Below, piece by piece: positions 45,225-55,000 of a stretch of 64,000 bases of DNA. Location: NCBI GenBank assembly GCA_029567325.1, contig JAKQLF010000155.1, forward strand, positions 1-64,000, read 5' to 3'. Under the pieces are notes generated by a model. The model ran no database searches, was not told where the DNA came from, and saw nothing but the letters and a program-made list of their open reading frames with translations. Position 1 is the stretch's first letter. Each line of letters begins with the position of its first letter. Position numbers and translations under genes: made by a program. Source of the stretch: Bacteroidota bacterium. GTDB taxonomy: Bacteria; Bacteroidota; Bacteroidia; Chitinophagales; Saprospiraceae.

Positions 45225-45254
45225 CGACAGTCGGTTGCTCCGGCTGTCGTTTTT
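45225..45254 (+). terminator. Strong forward terminator without an upstream gene
   Basis: CGACAGTCGG at 45225-45234, loop TTGCT and CCGGCTGTCG at 45240-45249 give a 10-pair GC-rich stem (one G-T wobble), then TTTTT at 45250-45254. The nearest upstream forward-strand gene ends at 41088, with all intervening genes on the reverse strand, so the terminator implies an unannotated forward transcript ending here. Confidence 0.7.
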
Positions 45255-45357
45255 GTTTATATGCCATGATGTTTATCAATATTGTTTGTTAAATTGCAAT
45301 ATCCGCGTTATTTTGGTCGATCAAATATTATAAGGTCAAGAAAATTAAACTAAAACA

Positions 45358-46311
45358 ATGGAAAAAAGAGCCATTCCACTAGTAGATTTACAACAGTACA
45401 TAACAGGCAATGAAGCAGAAAAAACAGCATTTGTCAAAAATCTAGGCGATGCTTTTCACAATATTGGTTTTGTTGGTGTGATCAATCATGGTGTATCAAA
45501 GCAATTGATCACAGATTTTTACAACGCCTCCAAAGATTTTTTCTCTTTGCCGGTATCCATCAAAAAGAAATATGAAATAGCCGGAATGGCAGGTCAACGT
45601 GGATTTACTTCCTTTGGTAAAGAGCATGCAAAGCAGTCTACTGTGGCAGACTTAAAAGAGTTTTTTCAAATTGGACAGTTTGTGGATCAAGATCATCCGC
45701 GTAAAGCTGATTATCCAGATAACCCCAAAGTAGAAGAAGTAGAAAATTTTTACAGCTTAGGTAAGGAATTATATCAGGCATTTGAAAAATCTGGTGCTTA
45801 TTTGCTGAGAGCAATTGCCACTCATTTGGATTTGCCAGTTGATTACTTCGACGATAAAATCAAAGATGGAAACAGCATTTTGCGAACTATCCACTATCCT
45901 CCTATCACATCAGAGCCAGACTCTGCAATAAGAGCAGAGCAGCACGAAGACATCAACCTGATTACCTTGCTCGTTGGGGCTTCTGCAGGAGGATTACAGT
46001 TGTTGACTTCTCAGGATGAATGGTTAGATGTGGTTCCAGAAGCAGATGAGATTGTTATCAATGTTGGTGATATGCTTCAAAGGCTTAGCAACAACTATCT
46101 GAAATCAACCACACACAGAGTAGTCAATCCTCCACGCGAAGAATGGCATGTACCTAGATTGAGTATTCCATTTTTCCTACATCCAGTAAGTGAAATGAGG
46201 CTAGATTGTTTAGCTCAATGTATAACGGAAGATAATCCTTTGCACTATGAACCAATTTCTGCTGGAGAATACTTGGACGAACGCTTACAAGAGATTGGAC
46301 TCAAAAAGTAA
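45358..46311 (+). CDS. Iron(II)/2-oxoglutarate-type oxygenase of the isopenicillin N synthase family
   Basis: A 317-residue non-haem iron oxygenase. The iron triad is His196 and Asp198 (EQHEDINLITLL) and His253 (STTHRVVN), and the co-substrate arginine is Arg267 in RLSIPFF. N-terminal DIOX_N part and FVGVINHGVSKQL are typical. 2-Oxoglutarate is the likely co-substrate, but the primary substrate is unknown; the family ranges over hydroxylases and ring-forming enzymes. It is forward-oriented and alone after the gene-poor interval, so the terminator at 45225 may isolate it from upstream transcription. Confidence 0.92.
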   Translation: MEKRAIPLVDLQQYITGNEAEKTAFVKNLGDAFHNIGFVGVINHGVSKQLITDFYNASKDFFSLPVSIKKKYEIAGMAGQRGFTSFGKEHAKQSTVADLKEFFQIGQFVDQDHPRKADYPDNPKVEEVENFYSLGKELYQAFEKSGAYLLRAIATHLDLPVDYFDDKIKDGNSILRTIHYPPITSEPDSAIRAEQHEDINLITLLVGASAGGLQLLTSQDEWLDVVPEADEIVINVGDMLQRLSNNYLKSTTHRVVNPPREEWHVPRLSIPFFLHPVSEMRLDCLAQCITEDNPLHYEPISAGEYLDERLQEIGLKK

Positions 46312-46344
46312 TCATACATTATGATTTCCTTTACAAATGATCTA

Positions 46345-46375
46345 TTGATTATCAAGTAAATTAATCGTACTTTTG
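46345..46375 (+). promoter_or_regulatory. Bacteroidota-type promoter of tatA
   Basis: TTG at 46345-46347, a 20-base spacer and TACTTTTG at 46368-46375. The start of transcription would be about 46382, leaving 14 bases before the ATG at 46396. Confidence 0.6.
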
Positions 46376-46395
46376 TCACACTAAAATTTTTCGAA

Positions 46396-46599
46396 ATGTT
46401 GTTTTCAAATTTATTATTCAATCTAGGCGGCAGTGAAATCATATTCATTGCAGTATTGATACTTATTTTCTTTGGTGGTAAAAAAATACCTGAACTTATG
46501 AAGGGCCTTGGACAAGGTATTAAAGAGTTTAACAATGCAAAAGCCAATATCGAATCTGAGGTGAAAGAAAATCTCAGAGAGATAGAATCTAAGAAATAA
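46396..46599 (+). CDS. tatA: Twin-arginine translocase TatA/TatE-type subunit
   Basis: A 67-residue membrane protein that forms the pore-like assembly of the Tat pathway, which exports folded proteins. One N-terminal membrane helix ([22 protein letters not shown]) is followed by the amphipathic helix and a charged tail ([19 protein letters not shown]). The FGGKKIPEL hinge is diagnostic. The gene is single; tatC and tatB are not in the window. The DUF1501 protein at 15.6 kb is a likely substrate by its RR signal. Confidence 0.93.
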   Translation: MLFSNLLFNLGGSEIIFIAVLILIFFGGKKIPELMKGLGQGIKEFNNAKANIESEVKENLREIESKK

Positions 46600-46638
46600 T
46601 ATAAAGCCACTTGCCATTTGTTTGGCAGAAAGCTACTT

Positions 46639-46676
46639 AAAGAACATAAGTTTGTTTATACAGACTTATGTTCTTT
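46639..46676 (+). terminator. Long perfect hairpin between tatA and the next gene
   Basis: AAAGAACATAAGT at 46639-46651, a 12-base loop and ACTTATGTTCTTT at 46664-46676: thirteen perfect pairs, ending in TTT then GTATTT. It lies 40 bases after tatA, so it may act as its terminator. The 3' arm includes the ATG at 46668 proposed for the next gene. Confidence 0.5.
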
Positions 46677-47369
46677 GTATTTATACAGATATATAACTTG
46701 CTGAAATTGAAGATCAAAGCTTTTACAATTTTCTTTATTATTTTGGTAATAGCCAGAATTTTCATTGGTGCTTACCTGCCTGAATTCAACCTACTATTGG
46801 GTGGTTCACTTGCAGGAAGTTTACTCACCTATTATATCATCAAGGTAAAACATCAAAATCAATTTTATATTTTAAGTTTGATTTGTGCGATGATCGCTGA
46901 TATCATTTTGGCTTTTGGGAAATCACCTTCAGTAGGCCTGAGTTACATTTTTTATGGCTTATTCTTATTATTGTTTGCTTTTGTTTTAAAAAGGGCATAT
47001 CAAAAACCTACAGGTAAAAACCAGATTTACGGCATTGTCTTTTTAGCAATTTCCATAATTGTTTTCTTTGTTTATGCGCAGAACCCTACTGCCGATTTAA
47101 GATTCTTGTTTTATTTATTACCAATTACAGCAGTATCTTTTATGGCTGTAAATTTGAAAACTACATTAGACAACCCGGTAACTATTGGTGTTATTTTGCT
47201 TTATACTTCCTGTATTTTGCTAGGCATAGGGTCTCAAAAAGAACTTCCATTTTTCATTCCATATCTTCTCTGCTACGCTGCGGGACAATTTTTAATATGC
47301 AATGGCCTGATTGATTCCTACTTAAGAGGACAGGAGAAATTAGCCAAAAAAGGCATTTCGGCTAGGTAA
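46668..47369 (+). CDS. YhhN/TMEM86-like membrane protein (lysoplasmalogenase family)
   Basis: A 233-residue protein of seven to eight predicted membrane helices, from about 18 to 222, with small loops. The pattern (FIILVIARIFIGAY, SLICAMIADIILAF, SYIFYGLFLLLFAF) resembles the YhhN/TMEM86 family, whose eukaryotic member cleaves lysoplasmalogen; the prokaryotic role is not settled. It overlaps adenine deaminase on the other strand by 8 bases. The ATG at 46668 lies inside a hairpin arm; TTG at 46698 or 46707 are alternative starts that would spare it. The call is moderate. Confidence 0.6.
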   Translation: MFFVFIQIYNLLKLKIKAFTIFFIILVIARIFIGAYLPEFNLLLGGSLAGSLLTYYIIKVKHQNQFYILSLICAMIADIILAFGKSPSVGLSYIFYGLFLLLFAFVLKRAYQKPTGKNQIYGIVFLAISIIVFFVYAQNPTADLRFLFYLLPITAVSFMAVNLKTTLDNPVTIGVILLYTSCILLGIGSQKELPFFIPYLLCYAAGQFLICNGLIDSYLRGQEKLAKKGISAR

Positions 47370-48990
47370 CAAATTCAAATTTTTTTCCATCAAATAAGCC
47401 CAAATCAGAAAGCTTTAGTTCGGGGATGACCAACAATGCCATAAAAGACAAGGTCATAAATGGGGCGCTCAAAGAACATTCCAATACTTTTTTGGCAAAA
47501 GCATCTATTTCTCCATACTTTTCTCCTACGATTTCACAGGGTAGGGCGCTCATTAGACCAGCAATTGGAAGGGGAAGACACAAGGTTTGACTTTCATCTG
47601 TGGCAACAACACCTCCTTTGGCATAAACGATGGCGTTGATGGCAGTAATTATGGCTTCATCATCAACTCCAACACAAATGATGTTGTGTGAATCATGAGC
47701 AACAGAAGATGCTAAAGCCCCTCTTTTTAGGCCAAAACCTCGGATGAAAGCTATTGCTGGGATACTTTTGCTATATCTATTGTACACTACAATTTTCAAA
47801 AGATCATTTTCTACATCGGGAACACATTCATTTCCTACCACCTTTGGTCGTAACCAGTCAGAGGAGGTGATGAGTTGTCCATCGTGGGCGTGAATCACCC
47901 TGATTTGTTCCTTAAAAGGGTGGGCCAATATGCTTTTATCGACGGGGCTTGCCTCAAAATGATTGATGATGTCTGATGTTACTTCAGGCATATAATTCTG
48001 CCCATTTTCAGCAATCAGACTTCCTTTGATATAAGTTGCAATCACTTCAAATGACTTTAGATTTTTAACAATGATGAAGTCAGCAAAGTCTTGCTCGTGT
48101 AATTGCCCGATGTCCAATTGGTAATGTACTACAGGATTGATGCAAGCCATCGTGAGTGCTTTAAACAAATCCAAATTTTCTTCTTGGATGGCTCTTGCTA
48201 CCAACAGATTGATATGACCCAAGATCAAATCATCAGGATGTTTGTCGTCAGAACAAAACATCATTTTTTCCCAATGATCATGTGCAAGCGGAATGAGTGT
48301 TTTGAAGTTCTTGGCAGCACTGCCTTCTCTGATCAAAATCTTCACACCCAGTGACAATTTGAATTTTGCTTCATCATATTGATAACATTCGTGATCAGTG
48401 GTGATATTATTTGAAAAATATTGCATCGCTTCTTCTCCGATCAGTCCGGGAGCATGTCCGTCAATGGGTTTACCCGTAAGATTAGCAGCACGAAGTTTTG
48501 CCATAACTTCAGGGTCTTTGTGAATGACTCCAGGATAATTCATCATTTCTGCTAAGTACTTTATTTCGGGTTTTGCCAATAGATCAGCCACTTCATCGGA
48601 ATTTATTGTAGCACCAGCCGTTTCAAACACCGTCGCGGGAACGCAAGAAGGTGCACCAAAGGCAAAATAAAACGGCACTTGTTTGCCATCTTCAATCATA
48701 TATTCGACACCTGCTACACCCAACACATTGGCTATTTCATGAGGATCTGATACAGTGCCGACAGTGCCATGACAAACTGCCATTTTTGCAAAATTAGAAG
48801 GCGTCAACATGGAACTCTCTATGTGTACGTGGGCGTCGACAAAACCTGGCATCAAGTAGTTTTTATCTTTATTCTCTTCACCCAAGACTTCAATTTCGGT
48901 GATTCTTTCGCCAGAAACATGGATTCTTCCCCAAAAAATAGTTCTTTTTTGAATATCAACTATGTTGCCTTCACAGGAAAATACTTGCAT
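47362..48990 (-). CDS. ade: Adenine deaminase
   Basis: A 542-residue amidohydrolase that turns adenine into hypoxanthine with release of ammonia. The metal site is seen in PGFVDAHVHIESSMLTPSNFA, then IDGHAPGLIGEEAM, and the family-specific DDKHPDDLILGHINLL and DSHNIICVGVDDEAI. Length and order fit the Ade-type family used in purine salvage. The ATG at 48990 starts it on the reverse strand. There is no purine gene beside it; the 8-base 3' overlap with the preceding forward gene is at the stop ends. Confidence 0.95.
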   Translation of the reverse strand: MQVFSCEGNIVDIQKRTIFWGRIHVSGERITEIEVLGEENKDKNYLMPGFVDAHVHIESSMLTPSNFAKMAVCHGTVGTVSDPHEIANVLGVAGVEYMIEDGKQVPFYFAFGAPSCVPATVFETAGATINSDEVADLLAKPEIKYLAEMMNYPGVIHKDPEVMAKLRAANLTGKPIDGHAPGLIGEEAMQYFSNNITTDHECYQYDEAKFKLSLGVKILIREGSAAKNFKTLIPLAHDHWEKMMFCSDDKHPDDLILGHINLLVARAIQEENLDLFKALTMACINPVVHYQLDIGQLHEQDFADFIIVKNLKSFEVIATYIKGSLIAENGQNYMPEVTSDIINHFEASPVDKSILAHPFKEQIRVIHAHDGQLITSSDWLRPKVVGNECVPDVENDLLKIVVYNRYSKSIPAIAFIRGFGLKRGALASSVAHDSHNIICVGVDDEAIITAINAIVYAKGGVVATDESQTLCLPLPIAGLMSALPCEIVGEKYGEIDAFAKKVLECSLSAPFMTLSFMALLVIPELKLSDLGLFDGKKFEFVT

Positions 48991-49010
48991 GCCATTTTAA
49001 TTTTGAACAA

Positions 49011-49166
49011 AATAAGCAAGTTTTTTCAATCGATCTTGAATCACAATTAAAGCTTGCTGAATTGTTGGAAGCAGCCAGTGAAAGAAAGTTTGATTTTAGT
49101 TTCAAATTGCCAAAAGAATTCCATCCAACGGTAGAAGGTACATCCATTTATATTCATTCCATATAG
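49011..49166 (+). pseudogene. Coding remnant (C-terminal piece, no start)
   Basis: From 49011 a forward frame of 52 codons with protein-like composition runs to TAG at 49164-49166 (KQVFSIDLESQLKLAEL, LEAASERKFDF, PKEFHPTVEG, IYIHSI). No ATG or credible start lies in frame ahead of it; the frame continues backward into adenine-deaminase antisense DNA without protein character. It looks like the C-terminal end of a lost gene. I do not recognise the family. Confidence 0.4.
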
Positions 49167-49268
49167 ACCACATCCCTTGCAAATACGGGGAAATATCATT
49201 AAATTGTAGGGTCATTTCAACAAAGTTTGACAGTATTTCAAATTCAAGCAATCGTTTATTCACAGATC

Positions 49269-49721
49269 ATGAAAAAGAAAATTCTCCTAGGACTATTGGC
49301 AATTCTTGTCGTCATTCAATTTATTAAACCAGAAAGAAACCTTGGTGAAATTGAAGGGCCCAATCACATCAAAAACGCAATCAGTTATCCTGAGGATGTT
49401 GCAGAAATTATGACTCGAGCGTGTTATGACTGCCATTCAAATAAAACCAATTACCCATGGTATGCCAATGTACAACCCGTTGCGTGGTTTTTGGACAGTC
49501 ACGTGAGAGAAGGTAAAGAGCACCTCAATTTTTCTGAATTTATGACCTATCCAGGTAAAAAACAAGCTCATAAACTAGAGGAAGTGATAGAGTCTATGAA
49601 AGAAGGTTGGATGCCTTTAGATAGTTATATTTGGATTCATAAGGAGGCAGATCTTACAGATGCAGAACGTATCAGGATATCTAATTGGGCACAGCAAGGT
49701 ATGAATGCGATAGTACAATAG
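49269..49721 (+). CDS. Haem-binding-domain protein (single CxxCH)
   Basis: A 150-residue protein with an N-terminal hydrophobic anchor (about 5-18) and a CYDCHSN motif (Cys52, Cys55, His56), a c-type haem site. The sequence after it (TNYPWYANVQPVAWFLDSHVREGKEHLNFSEF) matches the haem_bd domain family of Bacteroidota, often found alone or beside cytochrome c peroxidases. The ATG at 49269 begins the signal/anchor; the in-frame ATG at 49227 only adds polar residues. It would act in the periplasm as an electron carrier or haem sensor. The convergent rmlA gene starts 6 bases beyond its stop. Confidence 0.87.
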   Translation: MKKKILLGLLAILVVIQFIKPERNLGEIEGPNHIKNAISYPEDVAEIMTRACYDCHSNKTNYPWYANVQPVAWFLDSHVREGKEHLNFSEFMTYPGKKQAHKLEEVIESMKEGWMPLDSYIWIHKEADLTDAERIRISNWAQQGMNAIVQ

Positions 49722-49727
49722 TTTTGA

Positions 49728-50588
49728 TTATTTCAGTAATCTCAACAAATATTCGCCATACCCGCTTTTGATGTATTTATTACCCAAGGCCCTCAATTGG
49801 TTTTCATCAATAAAACCCATTTCATAAGCTACTTCTTCGATACATCCGATTTTCAAGCCTTGCCTTTCTTCTATAACTTGAATAAATTGGCTTGCTTGCA
49901 TCAACGACTCGTGCGTACCTGTATCTAGCCAAGCATATCCTCTGCCAAAGATACCTACCTTGAGTAGTCCTTTCAATAGGTATTCTTTATTTACATCAGT
50001 GATTTCATATTCACCGCGAGGACTTGGCTTCAGGTTTTTGGCAATTTCAACGACAGAGTTGTTGTAAAAATAAATTCCAGGCACTGCAAAGTTTGATTTT
50101 GGATTGGTAGGTTTTTCTTCTATAGAAATAGCATTGTTATTTGCATCAAACTCTACCACGCCATATCTATGAGGATCAACTACTTGATAGGCAAAAACTA
50201 CACCGCCCTCAGGATTCACAGAACTCTGTAACAACTCACTTAGGCCGTTTCCATAAAATATGTTGTCCCCCAAAATGAGGGCTACATCATCGTCACCGAT
50301 AAATTCCTCGCCTAATACGAAAGCTTGTGCTAAACCATTGGGGTCATGTTGGACGATGTATGAAAACTTACATCCAATTTCATGACCATCGCCCAATAGA
50401 TTCTCAAAATTTGGTAAATCTTTGGGAGTGGATATGATCAAAATTTCTCTTATCCCTGCAAGCATGAGCGTTGACAAAGGATAATAAATCATCGGCTTGT
50501 CATAGATGGGCATCATCTGTTTGCTCATAGCCAAAGTAAGTGGATACAATCTAGTTCCTAATCCTCCTGCCAATATTATTCCTTTCAT
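49728..50588 (-). CDS. rfbA: Glucose-1-phosphate thymidylyltransferase
   Basis: A 286-residue nucleotidyltransferase (RmlA) that makes dTDP-glucose from glucose-1-phosphate and dTTP. Visible are [35 protein letters not shown] (nucleotide and sugar phosphate binding), [12 protein letters not shown] and [19 protein letters not shown]. dTDP-glucose feeds dTDP-4-keto-6-deoxyglucose and, after a 4,6-dehydratase (RmlB, not seen here), the ketoisomerase-aminotransferase pair at 21.3-22.8 kb. It is separated from the DUF7033 deacetylase gene by about 95 bases. Confidence 0.96.
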   Translation of the reverse strand: MKGIILAGGLGTRLYPLTLAMSKQMMPIYDKPMIYYPLSTLMLAGIREILIISTPKDLPNFENLLGDGHEIGCKFSYIVQHDPNGLAQAFVLGEEFIGDDDVALILGDNIFYGNGLSELLQSSVNPEGGVVFAYQVVDPHRYGVVEFDANNNAISIEEKPTNPKSNFAVPGIYFYNNSVVEIAKNLKPSPRGEYEITDVNKEYLLKGLLKVGIFGRGYAWLDTGTHESLMQASQFIQVIEERQGLKIGCIEEVAYEMGFIDENQLRALGNKYIKSGYGEYLLRLLK

Positions 50589-50683
50589 ATCTGGTTCAAT
50601 TTTCTTTTGAAGCGGGCGCTAAATTAAAATTATTTGAGGACTCAGAGTCTTCTATTGCAATTAAAACCGATTTTTAAAACAAA

Positions 50684-52003
50684 TCAAATAACATCTAAAA
50701 CGGTTTCTAAAGCTTTTTTCTTTTCTGGTGTATCTAAATCGCTATTATGCCAAAGCAACATCGCTTCGCCATGATATTTTATAACCAGTTTTGACAGATC
50801 AATCATTTCTGCAACTATAGCCTCCAGTGGTATGCTTCTCGATACACTCATCATGCTGACCAATGGTATTATTGAAATCTGAAGTTCTTTGTGTGAAAGA
50901 AAATCAAATGGGTGAAATCTAGTTGCTATGCCATTTCTAAATCCAGAATAATGTGTATACATAGAAGAGCTATCTTCTTCAAAACCTTCTTTTTGTAATT
51001 GGTGATAGGTGTCAGGATATTGAATCCTTAAATAATGCTGCCTCACTTTTAGCAATGGCCGGCCTTGAAGTGCGTCCTTCATATTCGTTTTTTCCAATGC
51101 GAGCAAACTAGGATTTTTAAAGGATAAATAACTTGGATGAAGCCCAATATCATGTCCACCATCTAAGATTTTATTGATCATGGCTTGGATTTTGTCGGCT
51201 TTCAAGTCGTAATCGGCATTGTCAAAAATATGTTTCTCAAGCTCTGATTTAAAATAAAAAACTGCCTTTTGTTGCCGATGAGAAAGAGCAGCCAAGATAA
51301 AATCAAAACTAAAATAGGGATCAGAAAAGTTATCTTTTCTTGAATTTACAAATGAGATGAGATCTTTAATGCTTTGGTCAAAATTCAATCCATTGCGCAA
51401 AAAAGCACCACCCAAATTTTTAAATGATTTCCATTTAAAAACAAAATCAATGTCAAAAGTCATGGTAATTTTAGCTGGTTCTGGTTTTTCACACTCATAA
51501 CCCAACCAGCTAAGCATCTCCTTTAGATAGGCTGCAATTTGATTAACAATGGGTACTTGGATGAAGTTGTGTTTTACTGCAACTGATGCAGCTGCAAGAA
51601 AACGACCATGGTCATCTCTACTTTTTTCTGCAAATTCTTCCCACCTAGAAAGCATGAAAAATGCAGTAGAAATTAAATCTGCTTGTATTTTTATCCCATT
51701 ACCATCTTTTACTTCAATGGTTTCGCCAAAGAGCACAAGCAATGTTTCTGGAGATAAAAAAGGCTTGAAATGTTTGACCTGTTTTGGAATATTTGACTTT
51801 TGGTACCATGTTTCTGGACCACTGCCTTCTATGAAAAAGTGATTTTCAATAGAGAAATACCTATCTAAAAAATGAAAGGTGGTCACATTTCCTTCAATGG
51901 CTACAATTTCAAATTCTTCTTTTGCATTGATGCAATTGAATAGCGTACGAATGGTATAGGCTATCTCCTCAAAAGCAAAATGTGGAATCTCTATGCGGAG
52001 CAT
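50684..52003 (-). CDS. Polysaccharide deacetylase-like protein (DUF7033 type)
   Basis: A 439-residue protein that joins an N-terminal domain of the DUF7033 type with a C-terminal NodB-like deacetylase fold. The likely metal/catalytic Asp pair is in TMTFDIDFVFKWK (about 198), with GHDIGLHPSYLSF further on and IEFHSHNSDL-like LLWHNSDLD near the end. In this phylum such proteins lie in exopolysaccharide or surface-glycan loci. It follows PorW/SprE with 12 bases between and precedes rmlA. The substrate is unknown. The call as a deacetylase fold is good; activity is not proven. Confidence 0.8.
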   Translation of the reverse strand: MLRIEIPHFAFEEIAYTIRTLFNCINAKEEFEIVAIEGNVTTFHFLDRYFSIENHFFIEGSGPETWYQKSNIPKQVKHFKPFLSPETLLVLFGETIEVKDGNGIKIQADLISTAFFMLSRWEEFAEKSRDDHGRFLAAASVAVKHNFIQVPIVNQIAAYLKEMLSWLGYECEKPEPAKITMTFDIDFVFKWKSFKNLGGAFLRNGLNFDQSIKDLISFVNSRKDNFSDPYFSFDFILAALSHRQQKAVFYFKSELEKHIFDNADYDLKADKIQAMINKILDGGHDIGLHPSYLSFKNPSLLALEKTNMKDALQGRPLLKVRQHYLRIQYPDTYHQLQKEGFEEDSSSMYTHYSGFRNGIATRFHPFDFLSHKELQISIIPLVSMMSVSRSIPLEAIVAEMIDLSKLVIKYHGEAMLLWHNSDLDTPEKKKALETVLDVI

Positions 52004-52015
52004 GCCATGGTAAGA

Positions 52016-55000
52016 TTATTTGTAGTTTGACTCAAAAAATGTACGGTAAGATGCATGTGTTTTCTCAGCAACCATTTTCCTGAAATTTCTTTGTGTAATG
52101 GGCAATAGTTCATATGCTGCAATACCAGATGAGATAAACTTTTCTTGATCTTTTATGACTGTGTCGTAGTATTTCCTTGCTTTAGCCATGTTTTCAAAAC
52201 TTCTCACCATGATGACTTGCGTACCTTCATCTTTGCTCAGAATTTGTTCTCCCAATTGCAAATTTTCCAGGCTAAAGAATTCCTTGTTATAGTTGAGGAT
52301 AGAAATTTTTGCTGCTTGCAGTGCTTTTTCGCTATAGTCAAACAAAACAACAGCGACATAATGGCGACTATCGTCTTCTTTGCTGAAAATATTATCAACT
52401 TCTTGCACATTCACTGGTGTAAAAGAAGATTCGTCACCTTTGAGAAAACGCATGACTTCTTTTGCTTTCGTTTCCTCAGGCGTACCTGGATACCTTACGA
52501 TTGTTTCTTGTAAACCTTTGATATAAGCATCCTTACCTTCAAGAAATCCAATACTCATGGCACTGATCAGCGAAAATTTTGCCATAAATTTATTGTCTGT
52601 TCCAAATAAATTTCCGGCATTGGCTGCACGATCAATGACAGATTTGTAATTTCTAGCTTCAAACATTTTGTATGTATCGTCATAGTAAGTCTCCACTCGC
52701 ATTGACTCAGATATCAATTCATTCACATAAGAAGGATCCTTAATGATTTTCGCATAATTGGATTCTGGATATTCGTCAAGAATCATTTTTCTGATTCTAG
52801 TGACATTTACCTGATCATTTTGATCTGAATAGTTGGTAAATAACAAATACAATGCGTCCAATCGTTTGTTATCATTGGGATATTTTAATACCAACCTCTC
52901 TAGATATTTGTTACTCTCTTCGTAATCTTCAAGGTCCAACTTTAGTTTACTACCCAGCTTATAAAGGGCTTCTGAAATTTGATTGTTGTACCTGATTTTT
53001 TGTGTCTGCTCAAATGGAATATCTGCCATGAGTTTTTTAAACTCCTCGTCATCAATTTTTGCAGAGACTTCTTCGACGGGTGTGTCGGTATAGGTTATAT
53101 TGCTTCCAGAAGCGAGAGATTTATTTGATCTTCTCCAATTATCTTCCAATGGAATTTCCCCCCAGATTTTTGTAAATTCTTTTTTCCCATTTTCCAAATT
53201 GATAGGGTTATAGGCAAAAAAGGTACTATTTAATGATACAGTTCTTTTGGCTGTAAAGAGTGGGGAAGAAGTTGCTGGGTCCAATTTTTGCCCATTTCCC
53301 GACTCGTTTTTCATTTTTCTCTGTTTAGCTATTTCCATCAAAGCGTCTTTATCGAGCTCAGAAATTGCCAATAAGGAATCCAACTTGATGATGGTAGAAA
53401 GAGATTCAGCAACATCTTTGAGTTTCCTAGACATATCTGCAACAGCAATACCACGCGGATCTTTAACGGCCATATTCATCGCTGTAGAATCAAAATAAGC
53501 TTTAGCTTCTACATATTTTTTGCTTCCGTAATACATTCCCGCAATTTTATAATAAGCCTCAGCCTTCAAGATAGGGTCATTGCCATTATTTTGCACACTC
53601 TGTGAGAAATACTCTAGTGCCTTTGTTGTTTCATTTCTATTAAACTCAATTTCACCCAGAGCAAAATAAATCTGATCTTTATAATCTTTATTTTTATCTT
53701 CTTTGAGCATTTTTTCCAAGCCTTTTTCAACATCTCTGACGCCATTGTTTCCGTCTAAAGCATTGTTTTTGAGTTGGTTGAGCTGTGCCATGAATTTTAA
53801 TTTGAAATTCTTGCCAGCTTTCTTTTTTGCTTTTTCAAAAAAAGCGCCTGCTTCTGCATATCGGCCATTCAAACCAGAAATTTGTCCTGCAATGAATGCA
53901 TAACGGGCTTTATCTTCTTTGCGATCTGCTGTTTCATAGGCCATATCTAGATACTGCACAGCTGCATTGTATTCTTTCTGTTTGATTTTCAAGTCTGCCA
54001 TTGCTGGTGCCCAACCGACTTTTACTTCCTTTTTGTGATCTGTCAGTTCATCAATTCTATTGAGTAAGTATTCGGCGTTTGCATACTGTTCTGTGCGAGT
54101 ATATGCTTTTGCCAGCCACAGTAATCCCTCATTGTAAGCTGATTTGTCAGCCTTCTCTTTTTGCTTTTCTTTGGGTGTCTCCTCAGCAACAACAGGTTTT
54201 GACTCGGCAACTGTATCTTTTGATGGTGTAGTTTTCACAGGCGTTTTCACGACAGGATCTTTTTTTACCTCGGTAGGTTGTGGTGTTGTTGGCGTTTCTG
54301 TTTTGGGGACTCTTTTACCTTGAGATCTTGCTTTTCGGCGTTCTTCTGCTTCTTTTTTGCGATCCTCTGCTTCTTTTTTTCTCTTTTTTTGCTCCTCCTC
54401 CTTTTGTTTTTGAAGGTCTTTGCGCTCTTGTTCTTTAGTGTTTTTGGCTTCTTCGCGTTTTTTCTCTAAGTCTTTTTGGGCCTGTTTTTTTTCGTCATCC
54501 TTAGCCTTTCTTTCCGCCTCCAATTCTTTTTTTCGTTCTTTACTCGCAGCTTTATTATTGGTTCTACTGACTTTTCTTTTTTTATAATTTCTGCCGAAAG
54601 GATTTGTAGGATTAAATTCGTCCTGGAAGAATTCAAATGTTTCTACAGAGGATTCATAGTCCTGTTTGAGAAATTGAGCTTTGCCCATTAAGACATAACA
54701 ATCGTCTACCCAATCTCCAACTTCATGTATGGCTGCAACTCTGGTAACCTTTTCTATGGATTTATCAAGTTGGCCATACACCATTTTGGGATCAGAAACC
54801 GCTACAAAATCATAAACGTCCAGTAAATTGGAGTAATTGTCTGTGTTGTTTTCCCTTAAAATTGCAGTACTCTCCTTGATTAATTCATTTGCATTGAAGT
54901 AGCCATTATACTCAGAATTTAAGTTGTGATAGAACTTACCAAACTTAGAAACGTCGCCCTTTTTTTTCTTCGTTGCACACGAAAATACCATCACGCTACA

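Larger units (their letters stand above)
44288..45357. other. Long gene-poor interval of about 1.07 kb
   Basis: The longest gap in the window. It holds a possible 52-residue reverse-strand frame (44486-44644), an inverted repeat (44716-44746) and a strong forward terminator with no gene in front of it (45225-45254). The stretch 44760-45220 is AT-rich, with no open frame and no feature I can identify. Base composition is similar to nearby intergenic DNA; no IS end or target duplication is visible. Confidence 0.6.

Noticed and set aside
48769-49050. Forward 93-codon frame opposite the start of ade
   Set aside because: It is antisense to the metal-binding start of adenine deaminase and lacks protein character; the remnant at 49011 is in a different frame.
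54278-54691. Forward Phe/Leu-rich frames opposite the PorW gene
   Set aside because: They mirror the Lys/Glu-rich coiled segment on the other strand (AAA/GAA codons); no independent start or motif.
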